Positions 1-6,709 of a DNA stretch of 10,142 nucleotides are shown piece after piece. Numbering within the stretch: position 1 is the stretch's first letter; each line of letters starts with the position of its first letter. A program made the translations under genes and the position numbers. Under the pieces are notes generated by a model. The model was given only the letters and a program-made list of their open reading frames with translations. It was not told where the DNA came from and searched no databases. The stretch is from CAZKDV01 sp964551645 (GTDB lineage Bacteria; Bacteroidota; Bacteroidia; Bacteroidales; DTU049): the NCBI GenBank assembly GCA_964551645.1, contig CAZKDV010000089.1:1-10142 (forward strand), written 5' to 3'.

Positions 1-312
1 TTTTTTATGATGTATAGGCACAGTGTTTTTAACTCCACTAATAGTTACGCGTTTAATTGCTATACCCTTTGCTTTATTTAACCAGATAGGATTTTTATCC
101 AGATCGGAAAAGGCATTTTTGGCATTTCCGTTAAAATCATCTAATCGAGTTTTTATTATATCCCTTATTTTACTGTCTAATATGTTTTTTAGTGTTTTAT
201 ATTCAGGAACAAATTGCTTCGAAGTAGGATTTGAGCCTACAATTTCCTTTTTAATTGAATAATCTTTTTGTAACCAGACCATTTTCACAGTGTCAGGCAA
301 TTTTATATTTTT
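1..312 (-). CDS. cas9: Cas9 C-terminal (wedge-region) fragment, type II CRISPR effector; both ends incomplete
   Basis: The last ~104 codons of the open frame (residues ~1957-2060) resemble the part of Bacteroidota type II-C Cas9 proteins that follows the RuvC-III motif. Recognisable stretches are LPDTVKMVW (1961-1969), DYSIKKEI (1973-1980), IRDIIKTRLDDFNGNAKNAF (2005-2024), LDKNPIWLNK (2027-2036) and GIAIKRVTISGVKN (2039-2052). In Cas9 homologues such as that of Bacteroides fragilis, as I remember them, the same order occurs: a YTIRKE-like strand, an RLDEYGGxAKKAFSNL helix, NPIWLNKEKGI, then KRVTISG, ahead of a VDFVxTGNNHHVA segment that here would fall left of the window. All nuclease residues (RuvC-I, -II, -III and HNH) lie upstream of this point in Cas9 and are absent; their place is taken by the adhesin-like protein. 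The piece is therefore either a catalytically dead remnant fused in frame or one side of an assembly join. The left boundary is the window edge and the right boundary is uncertain by about 20 codons. The identification is from memory, not a database search. Confidence 0.75.
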
Positions 313-3300
313 TGCATTATCATATTTAGGATAATATGTTGCCGAAACAGGTGCAGGATTTACAAATGTAGGGTCTGTTGATACTTCCCATATAGAAAGA
401 TCACTCCAATTACCTGATTTGACTGTACGAAAATGATAGTTTGGATTAAAGCTAGTTCCTCTTAATGTAACTGATGTATTAGTTAGAGAGTTTCCAACCG
501 TGGGAAGAATATGATTCAAATATCCACTTTCTGGATATGTAAATGTGTTAGCACTTACATCTATATTAGTAGTATGAGCATACCAATTATCTGCCTGATA
601 TAAGTTTGCAAGCAATTGTGCTTCATTGCCAATTATATCGTTTTCTTCATACTTGAATGTTGCTTTGTATGTCATTGCTTTGGTAGTTCCATTAGAAAAA
701 ATCCAATGCCTTTTTAAATAACTATCAATATCTCCAACTTCAGGATGTTTTGAGTCTACTACCCTGACACCAATATTTCTAGCATCATTTGTTTCAAATT
801 CTAAAGATACAGGAGTATATGCACCTTCTGTGCCAATTGGATATACATAAGGATTATTAAGTGCTGCTGTTGCCGGAATGGCTCTAATAAATTGCCCTGT
901 GCCATTTGTAATAATCATATTATCCACAGAAAATGGCTCACCCGTTAATGCTATTGTTGGAAGAGTTAAAGTAATGTTATTATTGTCTAGCTTAACTGTC
1001 GCATTGTCAAGATTCAACTCACCATTAGCTACTGATATTGTTAAAGGAGAAGTAAGATTAATATCACAATCTCTAAAAGTAACTGACACAGGATTTGCAA
1101 CTGTACCATTTGCAGTATATCCCAAACCAGTACCTGTATTTTTTGCAGTTGAAAGATATTCAAAATGTGCTCCGGCAGTATATGTTCTTGTAGCTGTTTG
1201 AATACAACCATTTGCACCACCATTTTGCAATACTACGCCATCTTCATGTCCAGTTATTAATCTGGCATTAGCACTTAAAGTAAAAGTTCCAATAGGTGAA
1301 GCTAAAACACTACGAATCATATTGGTTTTGGTGTTTAATGTTCCATTTGCGGCAATAGTAACAACCGGAACTCCACTTAACAAAACAATATCATCATTCA
1401 TTATGAGTGTTGCACCTGCATTGACATTAAGTGTTCTTCCAGCACCTAATTCAATATTTGAATACATTGTAAATTTTGCAGGAGCAGAAAAAGCATAATT
1501 GATATATAAAGAATTAAAAGTACCATCATTTGTAAATGACTTGTCAACACCTGTAAATGTAAATGTTGTGCCTGTATTAGTTGAAGATTGTGTTAATGTA
1601 GCTCCAGATGCAATATATAAGTTTCCATTAACATTAATATTTACTGTACTAGCTTGACTTTTTATATTTAATGTTCCATTATTAACTTCAAAATCTTCGG
1701 CAATATTAATGGTTTGAGCACCACTACTTGACAGTCTTAACTCATGCCCATTAGAAGAACGCAATTCAAAACTTTGAAAATTGGTTGTTGAAGCAGCTGC
1801 AAGTAACCCTGTAGTTATACTTGCTGTTTGCCCTATATTGTCCCAAATGAAATGCCCAAATGATTGACCTGCCACACCAGTAACCATAGTGTTTGTTACA
1901 CCAATGATTTTACAAACAGATGAAGTATCCCATAAAGCAGTAATAATCGCTCCCCCATCTCTATTGTGAATATATTCGCTATTATCTTTCATGTAAATAG
2001 CCCCATCTGGAGTTAAAGTTGCTGAACTACTATTATTTATAAGTTTTCCATAAACATATAAGTCATAAATAGTTGTAGCAGCATTGTATGAAACCTCGTG
2101 TCCTTCTCTAATAACTGCCAATACGCTATTTGCCTTTGTTGGGGCTGCTGCAGGTGTGCTTGCACCACTAAAATCGGGATCTGTAGAAACCTCCCAAATG
2201 CTTACATCACTCCACAAACCGCTATCAACTGTGCGATAATAATTAACCTCAGCTGTTCTAACAGTAAAATGACTAGTACCAGTCAAAGGAGCATTTGTAT
2301 TATTAAGTGTTTGAATAGATACTGCCTCTCCATCTTCCACACTGCTATTATAAACGCTCCAAGCCGAACCGTTCCATTTTTGAATCATCATATTACTTTC
2401 TTGCCCTACAACATCTGCTTCTGGATATTTAAACGACAAATTATACCTATAAGGAGTACCTACTGAAGATGTTGAAACGAAATAACGCTCAATATAATCA
2501 GGAGCGACACCATTGTTTGGATGTACAGTATTAATGGTTCTAAAGCCAATATTTCCAGCACCGTTCAGAGTAAACTCCAAGGTAACAGGACTATAATTTG
2601 TTCCATCTCCTATTGGGAATGTAAAAGCTCCAATCCCAGCAGCATAAGTTTTCAAAAGCTGACCCGTTCCATTAGTATTTACATGTGTAGTAGATGAAAA
2701 ATCACCAACAACAGGAGTTGCAGCAGCAACTGTTAAATTATAATTATCAAGAGTTAACACTCCATTATCAAGAACAAGTCCGCTACCGCTTGCTGTTGCC
2801 GTTATAGATACTGCTTTTGACAATGTTACTCCACTTGGATTATCAATTCTAAGCATTCCAGCACTAGAAATAGTACTAGGAATAGCACTACCAGTAACTT
2901 GAGGAACATTTCCATTATAAATAAACTTTGCAGCAGCATTTATAGTTCTTGTGGTTGTCTGAATATTTCCTTTTGCACCATCAGCAACTAATGTAATACC
3001 GTCCGGAGAACCGATACCAAGTGTTGAGCCAGAATTTAAAGTAAAAGTATTAATAGATCCACCTGAAATTATATAATTACCACAAAATAATGTCCCATTT
3101 GCAATAACCGCGAAAGAACGGCTAGGAGCTAAAGCAATATCAGCATTAAGTGTTACTACAGCTGTTGCAGCATTTACATTATAATTAATTCGGGTATTAT
3201 TGAGTGTCCCTGAAACATAATTATACTGCGTATTTGAACCATTCAGATTTAATACGCAAATACCTGTACCAGTTCCACCGACAGTAACGGTTGTCCCGTC

Positions 3301-6180
3301 TTGGTTATAATTACCGTAACAATTAACTGTTCCTATTCCTGTTGAAGTAGCCTTACTAAAGTCAAAAGTTCCTCCCTTTAACTCTAAATTTCCATAAACA
3401 TTTAAAGTACCACTACCTGTAGTAGCTCTATTTAATGAAAAATAGCCACTATTCATATTAAAATCACCAGTAACATTAATTGTAGCGCTGCCCGTAGTTC
3501 CTGTTTTAGCATGATACTCTCCTCCATTCATATTAAAATCACCACCAACATTCAAAGTACCATTCGCAAATAACACATTAATCCCTGCACCTGTTTTCTC
3601 AATATTAAAATTACCCTTAACTGTCATATTACCAGTTGTAAGATCTAATGATTGATTGGGAGCATTCCAAATAAAATTACCAAAACCACCTGTTGGATTC
3701 AGACCGCTAGGAACTGCAGTAGTTGACCCTGTTATTTTGCAAGTTGAGCCTGCATCCCAAGTTGCTGTAGGAATAACACCCGCATGAGTTCTATGCTCAT
3801 AAGTACTTCCATCAGCAAAATATAAAGCTCCTGTAGTTACAATAATAGTTTTAGAAGTAGCTGAATTATCATTAATAAGAGTTCCATAAACTATCATATC
3901 ATAATCAGCAGGACCATTTAAAATGGTAAAAGTAACTCCCGAAGGAACAATCAATGTACCATATACAAATACATCATCAACTGTTTGATTTGTAGAGGCT
4001 GTAATCGTAGTTCCTGTCTTAATTATTATTCCATCAGAATTGAGATTATTTGGAATATTCAATGCATCAGTTGGTGGAGGATTTACAAAATCAATATCAG
4101 ATGATACTTCCCAATTATTTAATTCATCCCAGTTGCCATCAGCTTTGTTTCTGTAGTAAACAGGAGTTGGATTACTTAGTGTAAACTGGAAATTTAAAGG
4201 CAAAAATCCATTTGCTGTGATAGTATTAAATGTTACAGTATTATTTTCAATTAAAGCATCTGTTGGCTTCCAATAAGATGTCGCTTCGTTGAAATGATTT
4301 ACTACAAAATTGTTATCAGACCCAACAACATCATTTGCATAGTAATGAAAGGTAATATCAAGATTGTGTGCAAGATTTGGTGATGTCCCAACCCAATACC
4401 TGCTGATATAATTGTCTGCTACCATCAGATTCGGGTTTTTCTCATTCACAACTCGCAAGCCGATATATCCACCGGTTGTAAAAGTATTAAAAGAAAATGT
4501 AACAGGCGAATACTCTGGAGTTCCAAAAACTTCTCCGATTGGAAATGTGAAATTACTGGCTCCGGAAGGGAAATTTTTTCTAAACAAACCTGTTCCATTC
4601 GTAACTATCATAGTACTTGTAGAAGTATTACCAATGATACTTCCTGTAGTAGAACTTAAAGAAAGGTCATTATTGCCAAGCAGCAATCGCCCTTGGGTTA
4701 AATACATGTCTGTAGTCACGATTAACGGATTTGTAAGTATAACTCCATCAGAATGTGCGTTATTAATGGTAAGAGTTCTTATTGAGGCAGGTAAGCCTGT
4801 TCCCGTTACTTGAGCTACTTGTCCTATATATTCGTAATTAGTATTTCCAAATGTTCTGCCTCCTGTTGTCTGAATACTACCAGTCTCACCATCAGCGACA
4901 AGGTTAATTCCCTGAGGATGAGCTGTTATCAATCCTGCAGCAACTGTCCCTGCAAGGGTAAAAGTACCTGCTCCATGTATAATATTTGTACCTAAGTTCA
5001 ATATACCATTGACCGTAAAAGCTCTTGCTGATGTTACTTCAATATTTTGAAATAAAGTTATACTTGCTCCTGCATTTATAATAAACGCCATAGTTTCAGT
5101 ATTCAAAGTTCCTGTAGAAGCATTGAATTGCTTATTTTCTCCGAATAATGTAATTGTTGCAGTTCCTGTTGCTCCGGTTCTGGTAAATGTTCCATTAGTA
5201 TGAACAAGCAAATCGCCGTATATGTTAATTGAATTAGTACTATTTGCTGTGTTGATATTGAGAATTCCAGTCTGCACTATAAAATTACCATAAATAATCA
5301 TGCTCCCAGTTGTAGTAAATAATTCAACAGCATTAGTTACACTTCCTGTACTTTGCACAATAAAATCACCATTAATTACAGTTGTTCCTGTTGTGTTTGC
5401 AAGTAAAATATTAGAAGCAGTTTGCCCAATTGAATTATAAGTTACTGCACCAACAGTTTGTCCACTTAAACCTATAACATTTTGATCAATAATTCCAGTA
5501 AAATAAAGTTCGGTAGTAGTATCCCAAGTGGCTGTAGGCACTTGCCCTCCATTGGCAGTATGATTATACACCATGCCTGCACCCATTTTTAAATTTGCTG
5601 CGGAAGAAGTAAAAGTGCCACCTGCCTGCTCTAACTCACCGTTAATTGTAACAATAGCACTAGTAGCATTAAATGTTGAACCAGTGTAAGTTAACAACTT
5701 ACCGTCAATATTTAAATAGTTAGTGGCTATTAAGGATGTAAAAGAACCTCCATCGCCAAAAATTAATGTTCCATCAATTTTGCCATACTGATTAGTTGTT
5801 GTGTTGAAACTCAATGCAAGCTTGTTTGTTCCATTGCTTATTTGCAAGGATGCTCCTGCATCAACTTGAATATTGGTGGCTGAATTAGGACCATTGATGG
5901 TCAACACATCATTCAAAGCACCCTGCAACACAACCGAAGTATTGCTTTCAACAATAATCCTTCTAATTGTTTGAGTTGGAACATCAGTAACAGTAATTGA
6001 TGCCCCATTATCAAAAACGAGGATATCATTTGGTTGGGCTACATTTCGCGTTGGCGACCAATTTGAACTTGTTATCCAACTTCCGTTGCTACTACCTATC
6101 CACTTGTAAGTTGTTTGCCCATATCCATACTGAACTAGTGCAAATAACACTAGAACTAAAGGAATAATTTTTTTTACCAT
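1..6180 (-). CDS. Giant secreted repeat (adhesin-like) protein joined in frame to a Cas9 C-terminal fragment; 3' end beyond window
   Basis: Reading the minus strand from the ATG at 6180 gives 2060 sense codons with no stop to the window edge, so the C-terminus is missing. Residues 1-21 (MVKKIIPLVLVLFALVQYGYG) form a signal peptide: a lysine-rich n-region, a hydrophobic core, and likely cleavage before Gln22. Residues 23 to ~1940 are rich in Thr, Asn, Gly, Ser and Val, poor in Cys, and full of short alternating beta-strand patterns such as GNFNI, GTLNV and VNGNLYI, as expected of a surface beta-helix or filamentous adhesin. Three tandem super-modules are visible (separate entries). From about residue 1957 the sequence becomes Lys/Asp-rich and matches the Cas9 wedge region (separate entry). 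Such proteins in Bacteroidota are usually exported by Sec and then type IX secretion, but a sorting domain would lie outside the window and is not expected after Cas9 sequence. An in-frame ATG at 6222 would add 14 residues; 6180 is preferred because it gives a classical signal peptide. No enzymatic motif was recognised in the repeat part, and a binding or adhesion role is inference. Confidence 0.8.
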   Translation of the reverse strand, partial: MVKKIIPLVLVLFALVQYGYGQTTYKWIGSSNGSWITSSNWSPTRNVAQPNDILVFDNGASITVTDVPTQTIRRIIVESNTSVVLQGALNDVLTINGPNSATNIQVDAGASLQISNGTNKLALSFNTTTNQYGKIDGTLIFGDGGSFTSLIATNYLNIDGKLLTYTGSTFNATSAIVTINGELEQAGGTFTSSAANLKMGAGMVYNHTANGGQVPTATWDTTTELYFTGIIDQNVIGLSGQTVGAVTYNSIGQTASNILLANTTGTTVINGDFIVQSTGSVTNAVELFTTTGSMIIYGNFIVQTGILNINTANSTNSINIYGDLLVHTNGTFTRTGATGTATITLFGENKQFNASTGTLNTETMAFIINAGASITLFQNIEVTSARAFTVNGILNLGTNIIHGAGTFTLAGTVAAGLITAHPQGINLVADGETGSIQTTGGRTFGNTNYEYIGQVAQVTGTGLPASIRTLTINNAHSDGVILTNPLIVTTDMYLTQGRLLLGNNDLSLSSTTGSIIGNTSTSTMIVTNGTGLFRKNFPSGASNFTFPIGEVFGTPEYSPVTFSFNTFTTGGYIGLRVVNEKNPNLMVADNYISRYWVGTSPNLAHNLDITFHYYANDVVGSDNNFVVNHFNEATSYWKPTDALIENNTVTFNTITANGFLPLNFQFTLSNPTPVYYRNKADGNWDELNNWEVSSDIDFVNPPPTDALNIPNNLNSDGIIIKTGTTITASTNQTVDDVFVYGTLIVPSGVTFTILNGPADYDMIVYGTLINDNSATSKTIIVTTGALYFADGSTYEHRTHAGVIPTATWDAGSTCKITGSTTAVPSGLNPTGGFGNFIWNAPNQSLDLTTGNMTVKGNFNIEKTGAGINVLFANGTLNVGGDFNMNGGEYHAKTGTTGSATINVTGDFNMNSGYFSLNRATTGSGTLNVYGNLELKGGTFDFSKATSTGIGTVNCYGNYNQDGTTVTVGGTGTGICVLNLNGSNTQYNYVSGTLNNTRINYNVNAATAVVTLNADIALAPSRSFAVIANGTLFCGNYIISGGSINTFTLNSGSTLGIGSPDGITLVADGAKGNIQTTTRTINAAAKFIYNGNVPQVTGSAIPSTISSAGMLRIDNPSGVTLSKAVSITATASGSGLVLDNGVLTLDNYNLTVAAATPVVGDFSSTTHVNTNGTGQLLKTYAAGIGAFTFPIGDGTNYSPVTLEFTLNGAGNIGFRTINTVHPNNGVAPDYIERYFVSTSSVGTPYRYNLSFKYPEADVVGQESNMMIQKWNGSAWSVYNSSVEDGEAVSIQTLNNTNAPLTGTSHFTVRTAEVNYYRTVDSGLWSDVSIWEVSTDPDFSGASTPAAAPTKANSVLAVIREGHEVSYNAATTIYDLYVYGKLINNSSSATLTPDGAIYMKDNSEYIHNRDGGAIITALWDTSSVCKIIGVTNTMVTGVAGQSFGHFIWDNIGQTASITTGLLAAASTTNFQSFELRSSNGHELRLSSSGAQTINIAEDFEVNNGTLNIKSQASTVNINVNGNLYIASGATLTQSSTNTGTTFTFTGVDKSFTNDGTFNSLYINYAFSAPAKFTMYSNIELGAGRTLNVNAGATLIMNDDIVLLSGVPVVTIAANGTLNTKTNMIRSVLASPIGTFTLSANARLITGHEDGVVLQNGGANGCIQTATRTYTAGAHFEYLSTAKNTGTGLGYTANGTVANPVSVTFRDCDINLTSPLTISVANGELNLDNATVKLDNNNITLTLPTIALTGEPFSVDNMIITNGTGQFIRAIPATAALNNPYVYPIGTEGAYTPVSLEFETNDARNIGVRVVDSKHPEVGDIDSYLKRHWIFSNGTTKAMTYKATFKYEENDIIGNEAQLLANLYQADNWYAHTTNIDVSANTFTYPESGYLNHILPTVGNSLTNTSVTLRGTSFNPNYHFRTVKSGNWSDLSIWEVSTDPTFVNPAPVSATYYPKYDNAKNIKLPDTVKMVWLQKDYSIKKEIVGSNPTSKQFVPEYKTLKNILDSKIRDIIKTRLDDFNGNAKNAFSDLDKNPIWLNKAKGIAIKRVTISGVKNTVPIHHKK
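312..438 (-). repeat. Head of a fourth super-module, interrupted at the junction with Cas9-like sequence
   Basis: Residues from 1915 read HFRTVKSGNWSDLSIWEVS (Trp1925, Trp1931), almost identical to the head of copy 3, then DPTFVNPAP, which resembles DIDFVNPPP of copy 2. A fourth copy or terminal domain should follow. Instead no further landmark of the module appears and the sequence passes into the Cas9-like segment somewhere between about nt 369 and 297. This is the clearest sign that the repeat protein is interrupted here. Confidence 0.65.
439..2244 (-). repeat. Super-module copy 3 of the repeat protein (residues 1313-1914)
   Basis: The head reads NYYRTVDSGLWSDVSIWEVS (Trp1323, Trp1329). 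It is followed by IITALWD (Trp1417), a central Thr/Asn/Gly-rich beta region, a VVLQNGGANGCIQTATRT block (from 1649), and YPIGTEGAYTPVSLEF (from 1780) with NIGVRVVDSKHP and a YLKRHW stretch. It is the shortest copy (about 600 residues). Its order matches copies 1 and 2 exactly, which supports a triplicated architecture. Confidence 0.75.
2245..4161 (-). repeat. Super-module copy 2 of the repeat protein (residues 674-1312)
   Basis: The copy starts with the YYR...GNW...NWEVSSD head (Tyr675-Tyr676, Trp684, Trp690). It repeats the landmark order of copy 1: VIPTATWD (Trp808), beta-strand-rich runs with GDFNM/GNFNI pieces (around 845-900), ITLVADGAKGNIQTT (1062-1076), and FPIGDGTNYSPVTLEF (from 1188) followed by GNIGFRTIN and DYIERYF. 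The copies have diverged at DNA level, so this is an old duplication and not a recent exact repeat. Confidence 0.75.
4162..6114 (-). repeat. Super-module copy 1 of the repeat protein (residues 23-673)
   Basis: First of three divergent protein-level tandem copies. It opens with a Trp-rich head (YKWIG, then SW at 34-35 and NW at 40-41). It then contains four landmarks in order: a VPTATWD block (214-220), a run of beta-strand-rich sequence, an INLVADGETGSIQTT block (425-439), and a FPIG...YSPV block (546-560). After FPIG comes a GLRVVNEKNP/DNYISRYW stretch typical of the copy ends. Spacing of these landmarks to copy 2 is about 590-650 residues. The head of this copy is the most divergent of the set, so its start is approximate. 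Confidence 0.7.
6118..6180 (-). other. Signal peptide of the giant repeat protein
   Basis: Codons 1-21 encode a short basic n-region (Lys3, Lys4), a hydrophobic core of Ile, Leu, Val, Phe and Ala (residues 5-16), and a small-residue cleavage region ending in Gly21 before Gln22. A Gln immediately after the cleavage site is very common in Bacteroidota exported proteins. No lipobox cysteine is present, so it should be a signal peptidase I substrate. It indicates Sec export of the attached product. Confidence 0.8.
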
Positions 6181-6268
6181 ATTTTTAAACAAACATAAAA
6201 CTGCATTTAAAAGTGTTTTCATCGCTATTATTTTAAAAATTAGAACTACTTTGATAACTTATAAAACG

Positions 6269-6276
6269 TAAATTTA
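6269..6276 (-). promoter_or_regulatory. Weak candidate -7 box for the leftward giant gene
   Basis: On the minus strand the palindromic TAAATTTA differs from TAnnTTTG in one base. A start near 6262 would give an ~80-nt leader for the ATG at 6180, or ~40 nt for the ATG at 6222. The only perfect TAnnTTTG on this strand (TATGTTTG, 6190-6197) is too close to 6180 to serve it except as an almost leaderless message. The real promoter is therefore unresolved. Confidence 0.2.
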
Positions 6277-6372
6277 CAAAATAAATTAACATACACACAA
6301 GAAAAATAAAATTTAAATTATCTTCGACTAAACTCTATTATTTCAGTACATATCATTTTTATTGCAATATCC

Positions 6373-6382
6373 TACCTTTGCA
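6373..6382 (+). promoter_or_regulatory. Candidate upstream -7 box (TACCTTTGCA), plus strand
   Basis: The ten bases match the classical Bacteroidota -7 motif TAnnTTTG with the favoured CA extension. No good TTTG -33 element is present 19-21 bp upstream, so support is partial. If used, it would start a transcript near 6388, giving parC a leader of about 320 nt or producing a separate short RNA. Confidence 0.3.
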
Positions 6383-6636
6383 TTCTTTTATTGAAACTTT
6401 GATAAATTAGAATTTTTTTACAATGATATTTTAGCTTATTAAATTTTACCGACTTTCGATAATTTGCATGTGCATTTAGCAATTTTATTTTAATGTTAAT
6501 TTCTTCACTTTTTTCTCATTTTCAATTAAGTTTTTTAGTTCTTTTCAGACTTGCACTTTCATACATATCAAGCCTATTCGAATTAACAACTAAGCATGTT
6601 ATTATTTAAGCCAACGATTTTACTTTTATTGTTTTC

Positions 6637-6667
6637 TCTGTTTTTTCATTAAGTTTTTGTAAATTTG
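6637..6667 (+). promoter_or_regulatory. Candidate Bacteroidota sigma-ABfr-type promoter for parC
   Basis: A perfect TAnnTTTG -7 box (TAAATTTG) lies at 6660-6667. A TCTG at 6637-6640, three of four bases matching the TTTG -33 element, sits 19 bp upstream, which is the usual spacing in this phylum. Transcription would begin near 6674, leaving a leader of about 36 nt before the ATG at 6710. The leader is A-rich with no Shine-Dalgarno sequence, which is normal for Bacteroidota. Confidence 0.5.
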
Positions 6668-6709
6668 CCAATTAATTTAAATTAAAATAAAATGCAATAA
6701 AAAGTCAAT

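Larger units (their letters stand above)
6181..6709. other. Divergent intergenic region, very AT-rich, no convincing gene
   Basis: This 529-bp gap separates the leftward giant gene from the rightward parC. It is much richer in A+T than the flanking genes. It contains candidate Bacteroidota promoter boxes (listed separately) and no tRNA, rRNA, CRISPR repeat, IS end or clear hairpin terminator that I can see. Because the flanking genes diverge, no terminator is expected. Short plus-strand frames inside it, the longest being 38 codons at 6493-6609, have no supporting features. The first 42 bases next to the leftward gene are open in its frame and could be coding if the start is at 6222. Confidence 0.7.

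Noticed and set aside
23..262. 79-codon plus-strand frame
   Set aside because: It lies antisense to the Cas9-like segment in the continuous minus-strand frame, which has recognisable family motifs; the plus-strand peptide has none.
878..1223. Plus-strand frame at 878-1201 and a minus-strand out-of-frame frame at 1041-1223
   Set aside because: Both overlap copy 3 of the repeat protein, whose frame is open throughout and shows the repeat landmarks. These are shadows produced by the biased Thr/Asn/Gly codons.
2098..2466. 122-codon plus-strand frame
   Set aside because: It is antisense to the end of copy 2 and start of copy 3; no promoter, no recognisable domain, and Cys/Asn-rich composition typical of a shadow frame.
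4412..4995. Two overlapping plus-strand frames (4412-4813 and 4810-4995)
   Set aside because: They are antisense to copy 1 of the repeat protein and have no family resemblance.
1..6180. CRISPR array or tandem DNA repeat suspected from the recurrent short AT-rich words in the left half
   Set aside because: The recurrences are short, unequal in spacing and follow codons of the protein repeats; no identical ~30-36-base repeats separated by spacers are visible.
6464..6474. TTGCATGTGCA, a small imperfect palindrome-like site
   Set aside because: It is too short and isolated in AT-rich DNA to call an operator, with no second copy seen nearby.
6493..6609. 38-codon plus-strand frame in the intergenic region encoding a Leu/Ser/Phe-rich peptide
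   Set aside because: The hydrophobic look follows from the T-rich sequence; no ribosome-binding or promoter signal at the right distance and no recognised peptide family.
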